DNA of 64,000 nucleotides from Nocardioides sp. R-C-SC26. Lineage in GTDB: Bacteria > Actinomycetota > Actinomycetes > Propionibacteriales > Nocardioidaceae. A program made the translations under genes and the position numbers. Location of the stretch: NCBI RefSeq assembly GCF_021246465.1, contig NZ_JAHRHK010000015.1, positions 3,559 through 67,558 on the forward strand. Reading direction: 5' to 3'. Position 1 is the stretch's first letter; each line of letters opens with the position of its first letter. The notes beneath the pieces are model-generated. The model saw only the letters and a list, made by a program, of their open reading frames with translations, did not search any database and was not told the origin of the DNA. Of this stretch, positions 1-8,002 are shown in pieces.

Positions 1-71
1 CCTCCGGCCCCCTCCCCCACCGGGGGCCCGCCCCCCCCCCCCGTCTGTCGGTCGACACCGACACGACCGAC
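1..71. other. C-tract and inverted repeat at window start
   Basis: No gene is visible before the DivIVA-like gene at 217. Positions 14-26 form a CCCCC-ACC-GGGGG hairpin and positions 31-42 are an uninterrupted run of 12 C, so the minus strand carries several G-runs able to form a quadruplex. Positions 47-54 (GTCGGTCG) and 64-71 (CGACCGAC) are a perfect inverted repeat with a 9-base spacer. These may belong to the end of an upstream transcription unit or to a promoter; the sequence does not decide. Confidence 0.4.
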
Positions 72-216
72 ACGGCATCACCCCGTGGAGACCGCGACCC
101 CGGATCGGCCATGATGGCTGTTGCTGCCCCGACCGATGTCCCGACCGGACCCCCCACGCGGCTCAGCCGACTCCCCGCGGCGCGAGCGACCTTCCCACGG
201 AACGAGGATCACCCTG

Positions 217-1479
217 ATGAGCGACGAAGGCCTGTCCATCTTCGACGGCGACGAGAAGTCGACCCCCACTCCCGGCAAGACCGGCGGCTCCGCGGCACCG
301 CGCAGCGCACCCTCGTCAGACGCCGAGCGCACTCAGGTGATCGCCCCCGTGCCGGGGGCAGGCCCCTCGTCGGGAGCATCCGCCCCTCCCCCGATCGGTG
401 CCCCGGCCGCCGCGCCGGCACGGCCGGCTGCGTCGCCGCCGCCCGCCGCCGCTCCGCCCCAGCGGCCCCCCGCGCCGACGTCGAGCACCGCGACGTTCCC
501 GCTCGTGCGGCGCGGCGGCTACGACCCCGCCGCGGTCGACACCAAGATCCGCCAGCTGAGCAGTGAGAAGGCGGGCCTGAGCGCCGGGTTGACGGAGTCG
601 GAGAAGCGCGTCCTGCAGCTGGAGGAGGAGGTCGCCGGGCTGCGCAAGGAGCTCGCCGAGAACGCCGCCCCCTCCTACGCCGGCCTGGGCGGCCGCGCGA
701 GCACGATGCTGCGCCTGGCCGAGGAGGAGGCCGACGAGATCCGCAACGTCGCGCGCCACGAGGCCACCGAGATCCGGGCCCAGGCCGAGCGCGATGCCAA
801 GGCGATCCGTGCCGACGCGACCCGCGAGGTCGAGGACATGAAGGTGGTCCAGCTCCGCGAGCTCGACGAGACCCGCGCTCGCCTCAAGAAGGACGCCGAG
901 CAGGAGCGCTCGCTGGCGCGCAGCGAGGCCGAGGATCTCGTCGCGACAGCCAAGCGCGAGGCCGACCAGCTCCGGTTGGCCGCCCAGCAGGAGACCAGCG
1001 AGCAGCGCACCGGTGCGCAGCGCGAGGTGGAGCAGGCCCGTGCCGCGGCCGACCGCGAGGTCCAGGAGGCCCGCCGCACGCTCGCCGTCGAGCGCGAACG
1101 GCTGGCACGCGAGGCGACCGACCACCACAACGTCGCCCTCGCCGAGACCAAGCGCCTCGTCGACGAGGCCGAGCAGCGCGCCAAGGCCGCCGAGCTGCGT
1201 GCGGCCGAGGCGATCAAGCAGGCCAACGAACACCGCACCGCGACCCAGTCCGAGGCCGACGCCGCTCTGGCCCGGGCACAGCGCGAGGCGGAGCAGGTCG
1301 TGGTGGCGGCCCAACAGAAGGCCGAGTCGATCCTCGCCAGCAGCGACGACGCTCAACAGCGCGAGATCGCGCAGACCCGCGCGGAACTGGACCGACTGAC
1401 CAAGCGGCGCGACGCGATCGTGGCGCAGCTCGCCTCCCTGCGCGAGGTCATGTCCGGGTCCGCCGAGGACGACGAGTGA
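217..1479 (+). CDS. DivIVA-like coiled-coil protein
   Basis: 420-residue, Ala/Glu/Arg-rich protein. Residues 1 to about 90 are Pro/Ala-rich and probably disordered. A short segment around residues 93-110 (FPLVRRGGYDPAAVDTKI) resembles the DivIVA/Wag31 membrane-binding signature, and residues 110-415 are one long heptad-type coiled coil with no transmembrane helix. Such proteins usually act as polar or septal scaffolds, or as envelope-associated filaments. The start at 217 has a purine-rich GAGG upstream; an in-frame ATG at 121 exists but would add a basic, unconserved-looking tail. The stop overlaps the GTG of the permease gene downstream (GTGA), so the two are probably co-translated. It is not the main Wag31, which lies in the division cluster; the exact role is unknown. 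Confidence 0.7.
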   Translation: MSDEGLSIFDGDEKSTPTPGKTGGSAAPRSAPSSDAERTQVIAPVPGAGPSSGASAPPPIGAPAAAPARPAASPPPAAAPPQRPPAPTSSTATFPLVRRGGYDPAAVDTKIRQLSSEKAGLSAGLTESEKRVLQLEEEVAGLRKELAENAAPSYAGLGGRASTMLRLAEEEADEIRNVARHEATEIRAQAERDAKAIRADATREVEDMKVVQLRELDETRARLKKDAEQERSLARSEAEDLVATAKREADQLRLAAQQETSEQRTGAQREVEQARAAADREVQEARRTLAVERERLAREATDHHNVALAETKRLVDEAEQRAKAAELRAAEAIKQANEHRTATQSEADAALARAQREAEQVVVAAQQKAESILASSDDAQQREIAQTRAELDRLTKRRDAIVAQLASLREVMSGSAEDDE

Positions 1480-2702
1480 CGACTGGCTCCTCGCCTGAGA
1501 ACGAGAGCCCCGCGGACCCGACCGGCGACGAGCCGGTCGTCGAGGAGCTCACCGAGCTGACGTCGCGCGCCGAGGACGCCGCAGAGCGTGCCGAGGTCTC
1601 GGCAGATCTCGCGGTCGCGGCCGCGCAGATCGCCGTCGCCGGCGAGGAGCTGGGCACGCCCGGCCCGCCCTTCGACCGACGCAGCCCGTTCTACATCGGA
1701 CTGATCGGCGGCCTCGGGTTCTTCGTGTCCTGGTGGCTCTTCGACGCCATCACCGGCATCGGCTCGGTGCTGACGCTGGTCGTCGTCGCGCTGTTCCTCG
1801 CCGCGGGCCTCAACCCGGCGGTGGTGATCCTCGAGCGCCGCGCCCGGATGCGGCGATCGTGGGCCGTGGCGGTCGTCATCGTCGCCGCACTGAGCGCCGT
1901 CGCGCTGTTCATCGTGGCGATCGTGCCGGTGATCACCGACCAGGTCCGCTCGCTCAGCGACAACGTGCCGATGTGGCTCGACGAGCTGCAGAAGAACCGT
2001 CAGGTGCAGGAGCTCAACGACGAGTTCGACATCCTGAACAAGATCGAGGAGTACGTCGCCAACGGCGACTTCGTCAGCGGTCTGTTCGGTGGCGCCATCG
2101 GGATCGGCCTGGCGGTCCTGTCGGCGCTCTTCAACGCCTTCATCGTGATCGTGCTGACGCTCTACTTCCTCTCCTCGCTGGAGACGACGAAGGGTGCGCT
2201 GTACCGCCTGGCGCCCGCCTCGCGTCGCGACCGGGTCAGCCGGCTGGGCGATCGGATCATCGCCAACGTGGGCGGCTACGTCGCCGGTGCGTTCGTGGTG
2301 GCCACCTGCGCGGGTTTCTCCTCGCTGGTGTTCCTGTTCTTCGTGGGCCTGAGCGAGTACGCGGTCGCCTTGGCGTTCGTGGTGGCGCTCCTCGACGTCA
2401 TCCCCATGATCGGCGCGACGATCGGCGCGGTCATCGTGTCGGCGATCGCGTTCGCGACCGACCTCAAGATGGGCATCGCGTGCGTGATCTTCTATGTGAT
2501 CTACCAGCAGGTGGAGAACTACGTGATCTACCCGCGCGTGATGAAGCGTTCGGTCGACGTCCCCGGGGCGGTCACCGTGATCGCCGCCTTGGTCGGCGCC
2601 GCACTGATGGGCGTGGTGGGCGCGCTGCTCGCCATCCCGACGGCCGCTGCGATCCTGCTCATCACGCGCGAGGTCGTGGTCAAGCGGCAGGACCAGCGGT
2701 AG
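1476..2702 (+). CDS. AI-2E family transporter (PerM-type permease)
   Basis: 408-residue polytopic membrane protein of the AI-2E/UPF0118 family. The first ~65 residues are an acidic, Ala-rich cytoplasmic tail. Eight or so hydrophobic helices follow, with the family's soluble loop between helices 3 and 4 (about residues 160-205) and a C-terminal helical group containing DVIPMIGATIGA and YQQVENYVIYPRVM, both typical of the family. Members export small solutes or act as Na+/H+ antiporters; the substrate here cannot be read. The start GTG at 1476 overlaps the upstream stop. The 3' end overlaps the convergent EamA gene by 23 bp. Confidence 0.88.
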   Translation: MTTGSSPENESPADPTGDEPVVEELTELTSRAEDAAERAEVSADLAVAAAQIAVAGEELGTPGPPFDRRSPFYIGLIGGLGFFVSWWLFDAITGIGSVLTLVVVALFLAAGLNPAVVILERRARMRRSWAVAVVIVAALSAVALFIVAIVPVITDQVRSLSDNVPMWLDELQKNRQVQELNDEFDILNKIEEYVANGDFVSGLFGGAIGIGLAVLSALFNAFIVIVLTLYFLSSLETTKGALYRLAPASRRDRVSRLGDRIIANVGGYVAGAFVVATCAGFSSLVFLFFVGLSEYAVALAFVVALLDVIPMIGATIGAVIVSAIAFATDLKMGIACVIFYVIYQQVENYVIYPRVMKRSVDVPGAVTVIAALVGAALMGVVGALLAIPTAAAILLITREVVVKRQDQR

Positions 2703-3714
2703 CGACCGGGCGCTGCTCGGAGCTCTCCAGGTCCTCGACGGCGAGCAGGATGCCGCCGTCCTCTGCGGCCGCGATCGGGCGCGGCTCACCGAGCTTGACT
2801 CCCACGACGCCGAGCAGGATCAGCGCACCCCCGAGCAGCTGCACCCCGCCCGGGAGCTGGTCGAGCAGTAGCCAGGCCCACACCACGCCCGCGACGACCT
2901 CGCTCAGCGCCACGAACGAGGCCAGACGCGACCCGAGGATGCGACCGGCGACGATCCCGGCGACGTAGGCCATCGCCGCGGTCACCAGACCGAGCAGCAG
3001 CAGCGGCACCCACCAGGCGACGTCGACCCCGGCGTAGGTCACCGACGCCTCCGACGTCGCCATCGGGAGAAGGCCGACGAGCCCCAGCAGCCCGAGCACG
3101 CCGGCGCCCACCAGGAGACCGCCGCTCGCGAGCGCGATCGGCGGCAGACCCGTGGTGTCGTCGGCGTTGATGATGAAGTAGGCCGCGCAGCCGACCATCG
3201 CCGCGAGCGCCCAGGAGACCCCGGCGACGTTCAGCGAGGCGCCGGAGAGCACGTCGAGCACCAACACCAGGCCGAGAGCGCAGATGCCCGCGCCGGCCAG
3301 CGTGACGGGACCGGGCCGCTGGCCGTGGCGCAGCCACAGCCACACGACCACCGCCGCCGGTGCGGTGTACTCGATGAGCAGCGCCGGCCCGACCTCCATG
3401 TGCGAGACAGCCGAGAAGTAGCAGAACTGGGCACCGGCCACGGCGAGCAGGCCGTAGAGGCCGATCAGGCGCACGTTGTCGCGCACCAGCCCCCACCGCC
3501 CCCGCAGTGCGCGCACGCCGAAGGGGGCGACGGCGAGGGCACCCAGGGTGATCCGGATGAGCACCACCGCGCCCGGCGTCCACCCCGAGTCCAGCAGCGG
3601 ACGCGCGAGCGCGCCCGACATGCCGAAGGTCACCGCCGAGACCAGCGCGAAGGCCAGCCCGGTCGACAGGGAGGAGGACCGTGCCGATGGCCGGTCATGC
3701 GTCAACGTACTCAT
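2680..3714 (-). CDS. EamA/DMT family exporter
   Basis: 344-residue drug/metabolite transporter with about ten hydrophobic helices in two EamA repeats (roughly residues 18-150 and 165-300) and an acidic C-terminal tail. Helix 4-5 carries FCYFSAVSHMEVGPALLIEYTAP, a family-like pattern. EamA proteins move amino acids, nucleosides or drugs outward; the substrate is not evident. It is transcribed divergently from a CGNR zinc-finger regulator whose start lies only 39 bp away. That is a common arrangement in which the regulator controls the exporter. The palindromic sequence in the shared promoter (3721-3751) supports this. Confidence 0.88.
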   Translation of the reverse strand: MSTLTHDRPSARSSSLSTGLAFALVSAVTFGMSGALARPLLDSGWTPGAVVLIRITLGALAVAPFGVRALRGRWGLVRDNVRLIGLYGLLAVAGAQFCYFSAVSHMEVGPALLIEYTAPAAVVVWLWLRHGQRPGPVTLAGAGICALGLVLVLDVLSGASLNVAGVSWALAAMVGCAAYFIINADDTTGLPPIALASGGLLVGAGVLGLLGLVGLLPMATSEASVTYAGVDVAWWVPLLLLGLVTAAMAYVAGIVAGRILGSRLASFVALSEVVAGVVWAWLLLDQLPGGVQLLGGALILLGVVGVKLGEPRPIAAAEDGGILLAVEDLESSEQRPVATAGPAA

Positions 3715-3720
3715 GACTCA

Positions 3721-3751
3721 TGACAGTACGAGACGATCGTGTAATCTGTCA
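3721..3751. promoter_or_regulatory. Operator-like nested palindrome, EamA/CGNR promoter
   Basis: TGACAG (3721-3726) and CTGTCA (3746-3751) are perfect inverted repeats with a 19-base spacer. Inside them ACGATCGT (3733-3740) is a second palindrome whose centre is offset by about half a base from the outer one. The element fills the gap between the two divergent start codons, which suits autoregulation by the CGNR protein. Binding is inferred. Confidence 0.5.
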
Positions 3752-3753
3752 AT

Positions 3754-4290
3754 GTGGTATTCGCCCATGACGTCGAGATGTCCCTCCAGGCTGCCGTCGT
3801 CCTGGCGAACAGCGCCCTGGAGCCCGACACCATGACGAGCGTCGAGGAGCTCGCGGAGTTCTTCGTCGAACACGGCTACACGGGGCGCCACGACCGCGAC
3901 CGGGCCGAGCTGGACGCCGTCCGTTCGCTGCGCCCCGAGCTGCGGGCGTTGCTCACCACCGACCGCGACGGCGCCGTGGAGATCGTGAACCGGATGCTCG
4001 CCGAGGAGAGTGCACTCCCCCAGCTGGTACGCCACGACCAGTTCGACTGGCACTTCCACGCCGTCGACACGGCCGAGCCGTGGGCGCGCCGCATCCGCGT
4101 GGAGAGCGCGATGGCCATGGTCGACGTCATCCGTGCCGACGAGATGTCGCGCCTCTCGGTCTGTGCCGACGACGACTGCGACGGCGTGGTGCTCGACCTC
4201 TCGCGCAACCGCTCGCGACGCTTCTGCTCCACCGCCTGCGGCAACCGCAACGCCGTCGCCGCGTACCGAGCGCGGCAGGCTCAGAGCTGA
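3754..4290 (+). CDS. CGNR zinc-finger transcriptional regulator (ABATE domain)
   Basis: 178-residue protein. Residues 1-125 match the stress-induced ABATE-type domain. Residues 133-175 form the CGNR zinc finger: Cys137, Cys142, Cys158 and Cys162, the last within the literal CGNR motif, followed by a basic YRAR segment for DNA contact. The GTG start follows the operator-like palindrome by two bases, so the transcript may have a very short or no leader. The family regulates adjacent transporters, and here the EamA exporter is divergent. No ligand can be inferred. Confidence 0.85.
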   Translation: MVFAHDVEMSLQAAVVLANSALEPDTMTSVEELAEFFVEHGYTGRHDRDRAELDAVRSLRPELRALLTTDRDGAVEIVNRMLAEESALPQLVRHDQFDWHFHAVDTAEPWARRIRVESAMAMVDVIRADEMSRLSVCADDDCDGVVLDLSRNRSRRFCSTACGNRNAVAAYRARQAQS

Positions 4291-4302
4291 GCCGTCGAGG
4301 AC

Positions 4303-5097
4303 TCAGCAGTAGCGGGGGCGGTAGTCCGGGCTGAGCGCGCGGTCCCGCAGCACGACCGGCACCAGCGAGCCGTACTGCGAGCAGGCGCTGCGGAAGTCGG
4401 CGGCCGAGTACTCGATCATCAGCACGGCGGCCCCGAAGTGGTCGACGTAGTCGTCGCACTCGTCCCAGCGAGCGCACGACTCGGCCACGGCGAAGTCGAA
4501 CCCGACCCGGCGTCCGTCCAGGTCGGCCAGGTTCTTCTGTCCGACGGCGAGCCCGGCACGATGCGCCGCCGCGGTCAGCAGACGCGAGTAGGCGAGTGTC
4601 TGGCGGCGGGTGAGCAGCCCCCCGGACCGTGTGTAGGCGTCCAGATTGTCGAACTCGACGGCGTCGAACCCGCGCCGCGCACAGCCCCCCGCCCACCTCC
4701 CCATCACCTCGGCGAGAGCCGCACGCTTGGCCGGCGTCCGGATGTCGAGCAGCCACTCGCCCCACGCCTCGTCGACGACCGGTCGTCCAGCTCGTTTCAG
4801 CACCAGATCCCAGTACTGCGTGCGCCAGAGCCGCTTCTCGTTCGGCTGGGTCTGGAACCCGTTGACGTAGCAGACGTTGTAGCGCCCCTCGACCGGCCGG
4901 GCCGTCCGGTCACGGGCGATCACGCCGACGTGGCCGGGGCGGCTCGCGGAGCCGCCGAGCTGGTAGTCGACGTCCGCGCCCGCCGGCCACGGGGCGGGCG
5001 CTGGCACGCCGAGCGCCGCGGAGGACGACGGGGACAGCAGCCCGGCGAACAGCGTGAGCAGCAGCACCAGGCCGGACAGTCGTTCCACATCCGCCAC
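4303..5097 (-). CDS. Secreted GH114-like (endo-alpha-1,4-polygalactosaminidase family) protein
   Basis: 264 residues. An N-terminal signal peptide (hydrophobic core LSGLVLLLTLFAGLL, cleavage near SSSAALG) precedes a TIM-barrel-type GH114/TM1410 domain. Features visible are NVCYVNGFQTQP after strand 2, the acidic GFDAVEFDNLDAY strand end near residue 150, and VGQKNLADL. The family hydrolyses galactosamine-containing polysaccharide or remains uncharacterised. The start is GTG at 5097; a second GTG at 5088 would give a tighter signal peptide. It converges with the CGNR gene (12-bp gap) and is divergent from the SRPBCC gene. Confidence 0.75.
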   Translation of the reverse strand: MADVERLSGLVLLLTLFAGLLSPSSSAALGVPAPAPWPAGADVDYQLGGSASRPGHVGVIARDRTARPVEGRYNVCYVNGFQTQPNEKRLWRTQYWDLVLKRAGRPVVDEAWGEWLLDIRTPAKRAALAEVMGRWAGGCARRGFDAVEFDNLDAYTRSGGLLTRRQTLAYSRLLTAAAHRAGLAVGQKNLADLDGRRVGFDFAVAESCARWDECDDYVDHFGAAVLMIEYSAADFRSACSQYGSLVPVVLRDRALSPDYRPRYC

Positions 5098-5117
5098 GGT
5101 ACGGGCAGAGTGGCGAC

Positions 5118-5627
5118 ATGGACTCTCCCGCCGCCAGTGGACCCGAGATCGAGCGCATCGAGGTCGAGCGCCTGGTCACCGCGCCGGCCGAGGCGGTGTT
5201 CGCCGTGCTCTGCGACCCGCACGGGCACGTGGCGATCGACTCCTCGGGCATGCTCCAGGACGCGACGGGCGAGGCGGTGGGCGCGGCCGGCGACACCTTC
5301 GTGGTGCACATGGATCGTGAAGCGCTCGGCGACTTCCCGGAGATGGGCACCTACGACGTCACCGTCACCATCACCGAGTTCGAGCAGGACCGGCTCATCG
5401 CCTGGAGTGTGCTCGGGCGGATTCGGCCCCAGATCGGGCACGTCTACGGCTACCGGCTCGAGGCGGTCGGGCAGCGCAGCACCCGGGTCACCTCGTTCTA
5501 CGACTGGAGCACCATCCACCCCGACTGGCGGGCGATGGGGATCTTCCCCGTGCTCTCCGAGCAGCACCTGCGCGCCAGCCTGGGCACCCTCGACCGCACC
5601 GTCCGGCGGGGCTCCCCCCGCCCCTGA
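5118..5627 (+). CDS. SRPBCC (START-like) family protein
   Basis: 169-residue protein with the SRPBCC/polyketide-cyclase fold. It shows the N-terminal beta strand plus VTAPAEAVFAVLCDPHGHVAID, a central beta sheet ending DRLIAWSV, and a C-terminal long helix LSEQHLRASLGTLDRTV. These proteins bind hydrophobic ligands in a helix-grip cavity; no catalytic residues can be assigned. It has no membrane segment. It is monocistronic, begins 20 bp from the divergent GH114 gene, and ends four bases before the first palindromic repeat at 5631. Confidence 0.8.
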   Translation: MDSPAASGPEIERIEVERLVTAPAEAVFAVLCDPHGHVAIDSSGMLQDATGEAVGAAGDTFVVHMDREALGDFPEMGTYDVTVTITEFEQDRLIAWSVLGRIRPQIGHVYGYRLEAVGQRSTRVTSFYDWSTIHPDWRAMGIFPVLSEQHLRASLGTLDRTVRRGSPRP

Positions 5628-5630
5628 CAC

Positions 5631-5662
5631 GTTGCCCCGTCTTCAGATAAAGACGGGTCAAC
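5631..5662. repeat. 32-bp palindromic repeat, copy A
   Basis: Arms of 13 bases, GTTGcCCCGTCTT and AAGACGGGTCAAC, flank a 6-base centre (CAGATA). One mismatch (lower case) breaks the arm. It lies just after the stop of the SRPBCC gene, between convergent genes. Its start is exactly 44 bp before the start of copy B. Related copies are at 28850, 28894 and 46776. Confidence 0.9.
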
Positions 5663-5674
5663 CCGGAAATGGGC

Positions 5675-5706
5675 GTTGACCCGTCTTCACCTGAAGACGG
5701 GTCAAC
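5675..5706. repeat. 32-bp palindromic repeat, copy B
   Basis: Perfect 13-base arms GTTGACCCGTCTT and AAGACGGGTCAAC around CACCTG. It is separated from copy A by 12 bases ending in GGGC, the same arrangement as the pair at 28850/28894. It lies 21 bp beyond the stop of the minus-strand dehydrogenase gene, so both convergent transcripts would carry it as a hairpin. Confidence 0.92.
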
Positions 5707-5726
5707 GCGAGAGGCCTGCGGATCGG

Positions 5727-6905
5727 TCAGGCGGAGTAGTCGTGGAAGCCGATCTTGGTCTTGCGACCGAGGTGACCGTCGGCGACCTTCTTCTCCAGGG
5801 TCGCGGCGGGCGCGAAGCCGGGCTCCTTGAACTCGGCGAACAGCTCCTGCTGGATCGCGAGCGAGACGTCGTTGCCCACGACGTCCAGCAGTTCGAACGG
5901 ACCCATGGGCAGGCTCGCCTGCTCCTTGATCGCGGCGTTGATGGTGTCCATCTCCACCCCCGACTCGAGGAGTTTGACGGCGTCGTTGAGGTAGGGGAAC
6001 AGCAGGCAGTTGACGATGAAGCCCGAACGGTCGCTGCAGCTCACGGCGACCTTGCCGACGTTCGCGCACAGCGCCAGCACGGTCTCGTTGACGTCGGCCT
6101 CGGTCGACTCGGTGGTCACGACCTCGACGAGCTTCATCACCGGGGCCGGGTTGAAGAAGTGCATGCCGATGACGTCACCGGGGCGGTTGGTGACCGCACC
6201 GAGCTGGGTGATCGGCATGCTCGAGGTGGTGGTCGCCAGGATCGCACCGGGCTTGCAGATGCGATCGAGGTCCTTGTAGAGCTCGGTCTTGATCGCGAGG
6301 TCCTCCGCGATGGCCTCGACGACGATGTCGACGCCGGCGAGCGACTCGCGCTCGGTCGATCCGGAGATCCGGCCGAGCACGTCGGACTTCTCGTCCTCGG
6401 TCGACTTCCCGCGGCTAATCGCGCGGTCGAGGTTCTTGGTGATGTAGCCGATGACGCCGTCGAGCTTGTCCTGACCCCGGCCGACCACGACGACGTCGTA
6501 GCCGCTCTGCGCGAAGACCTGGACGATGCCGCTGGCCATGGTGCCGGTGCCGACGACACCGACCGAGGAGATCGCACGCTTGAACTCCGGCGCGGCCGAA
6601 CCCTCACCGGAACCACCGGTGAACGAGCCACCCTCGGCGGCGACCTTCTCCAGGAGGTCCGCGGGCTGGTGGAGGTGATCGCCGGACTCGGCGTAGCGGG
6701 CGGCGAGCACGTCGCGGACGGCGGCCGGGCCGATCTGGTCGATGACGGCGAGCGGGCCCTGCGGGTAGCCGCAGCCGAACCGCATGCCGTTGTCGATGTC
6801 GGTCGCGGTGGCATACCCCGACTCGAGCATGCGTACGGCGTGGTTGAGGTAGGGGTAGATCAGCGTGGTGGCGATCTGGTCGTTCCCAAGGGCGTCAGAG
6901 GTCAT
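5727..6905 (-). CDS. 3-hydroxyacyl-CoA dehydrogenase, C-N-C domain order
   Basis: 392-residue NAD-dependent 3-hydroxyacyl/3-hydroxybutyryl-CoA dehydrogenase for beta-oxidation or PHB-type metabolism. Residues 115-127 hold the dinucleotide-binding loop [28 protein letters not shown] carries the catalytic His, and the C-terminal 3HCDH domain runs to the end. Ahead of the Rossmann domain, residues 10-70 form an additional C-type 3HCDH segment ([17 protein letters not shown]), which echoes [17 protein letters not shown] later in the protein. The ATG at 6905 is chosen because upstream codons cross the dyad at 6929. It is divergent from nucS. Confidence 0.88.
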   Translation of the reverse strand: MTSDALGNDQIATTLIYPYLNHAVRMLESGYATATDIDNGMRFGCGYPQGPLAVIDQIGPAAVRDVLAARYAESGDHLHQPADLLEKVAAEGGSFTGGSGEGSAAPEFKRAISSVGVVGTGTMASGIVQVFAQSGYDVVVVGRGQDKLDGVIGYITKNLDRAISRGKSTEDEKSDVLGRISGSTERESLAGVDIVVEAIAEDLAIKTELYKDLDRICKPGAILATTTSSMPITQLGAVTNRPGDVIGMHFFNPAPVMKLVEVVTTESTEADVNETVLALCANVGKVAVSCSDRSGFIVNCLLFPYLNDAVKLLESGVEMDTINAAIKEQASLPMGPFELLDVVGNDVSLAIQQELFAEFKEPGFAPAATLEKKVADGHLGRKTKIGFHDYSA

Positions 6906-6928
6906 GGGGCCGATGATCGCACGGAAAC

Positions 6929-6941
6929 TACCCACCGGTAA
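6929..6941. promoter_or_regulatory. TACC-N4-GGTA dyad upstream of hydroxyacyl-CoA dehydrogenase
   Basis: TACC (6929-6932), CACC, then GGTAA (6937-6941) form a short dyad centred about 30 bp upstream of the dehydrogenase start. An almost identical dyad is centred about 30 bp upstream of the methylmalonyl-type mutase gene (10940-10953). TetR-type regulators of acyl-CoA genes use short dyads of this kind; the regulator is not in this window. Confidence 0.4.
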
Positions 6942-6993
6942 TACGGAGGTCCGATCGGCGGATGGATCGGCCACGCGGGTAGATTCTCCGCCC

Positions 6994-7680
6994 GTGAGAC
7001 TCGTCGTGGCCCGCTGCCAGGTTGACTACGCCGGGCGGCTCACCGCCCACCTGCCGATGGCCACGCGCGTGCTGATGATCAAGGCCGACGGCTCGGTGCT
7101 GGTGCACGCCGACGGCGGTTCCTATAAGCCGCTCAACTGGATGTCGCCGCCCTGCTCGCTGCGCGAGGGGACCACCGACGAGGGCCAGGTCGAGTGGACG
7201 GTGACCAACCCCAAGACCGACGACACCCTGCGGATCCTCATCGAGGAGATCCACCACGAGTCCAGCCACGACCTCGGAATCGACCCCGGCCTGCAGAAGG
7301 ACGGCGTCGAAAGGCATCTGCAGGAGCTGCTCGCCGAGCACCCGACCTCGCTCTCCCCCGGCCTGACGCTCGTCCGCCGCGAGTTCCCGACCGCGATCGG
7401 GCCGGTCGACCTGATGTGTCGCGACGCCGACGGCCTCAGCGTCGCGGTCGAGATCAAGCGTCGCGGAGAGATCGACGGCGTCGAGCAGCTCACTCGCTAC
7501 CTCGAGCTCCTCAACCGCGACCCGCTCCTGATCGCCAAGGGCGCCGTGCGCGGCATCTTCGCGGCCCAGGAGATCAAGCCGCAGGCCCGCGTGCTCGCCG
7601 AGGACCGGGGCATCGCGTGCGCCGTCGTCGACTACGACGCCCTGCGCGGGATCGACGATCCCACCGATCGACTCTTCTGA
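6994..7680 (+). CDS. nucS: Endonuclease NucS (mismatch repair)
   Basis: 228-residue NucS/EndoMS. The family cuts mismatched double-stranded DNA and provides mismatch repair in Actinobacteria that lack MutS-MutL. The N-terminal DNA-binding part opens [21 protein letters not shown] and continues with [10 protein letters not shown]. The C-terminal RecB-like nuclease has GPVDLMCRD and [20 protein letters not shown], giving the D-x(n)-ExK catalytic core. It ends in DRLF, in the position of the clamp-interaction tail. The GTG at 6994 is chosen because the family starts MRLV. It is divergent from the dehydrogenase and a lipoprotein gene follows after 3 bp. Confidence 0.95.
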   Translation: MRLVVARCQVDYAGRLTAHLPMATRVLMIKADGSVLVHADGGSYKPLNWMSPPCSLREGTTDEGQVEWTVTNPKTDDTLRILIEEIHHESSHDLGIDPGLQKDGVERHLQELLAEHPTSLSPGLTLVRREFPTAIGPVDLMCRDADGLSVAVEIKRRGEIDGVEQLTRYLELLNRDPLLIAKGAVRGIFAAQEIKPQARVLAEDRGIACAVVDYDALRGIDDPTDRLF

Positions 7681-7683
7681 GCC

Positions 7684-7968
7684 ATGGAGCGCCTCAAAGC
7701 CCGCGTGGCCTGCGTCGCGCTCCTCGCGCTGCTCTCGGCGTGCGGCGCCCAGCGCTCGGACACCACGACGACGACGTGCGCCGAGTTCGCCGCGATGAAC
7801 GATCTCGCCCGACGTCTGACCATGGCCGAGTACTTCGGCGACCTCGCGGGACGCCGCGACGACCTCCCGATCGCCACCGACGAGGGGCGGGAGCTGCTCG
7901 CGATCGCCGTCGACCGGGAGTGCGAGCTCGCCTCCGACGGCGCGACGCTCGACGAGGTGATCCGCTGA
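7684..7968 (+). CDS. Small putative lipoprotein downstream of nucS
   Basis: 94 residues. The N-terminus is positively charged with a hydrophobic stretch and a lipobox LLSACG, so it should be lipidated at the Cys near residue 21 and anchored outside the membrane. The mature part is short, Asp/Glu/Arg-rich and helical, with two further Cys (in TCAEF and ECELA) that could form a disulfide. No family is recognised. It starts 3 bp after the nucS stop and is probably co-transcribed with it. Confidence 0.7.
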   Translation: MERLKARVACVALLALLSACGAQRSDTTTTTCAEFAAMNDLARRLTMAEYFGDLAGRRDDLPIATDEGRELLAIAVDRECELASDGATLDEVIR

Positions 7969-8002
7969 GCCGGCGGATCGCCGGGTCACCTCCGCCGGAG
8001 GC

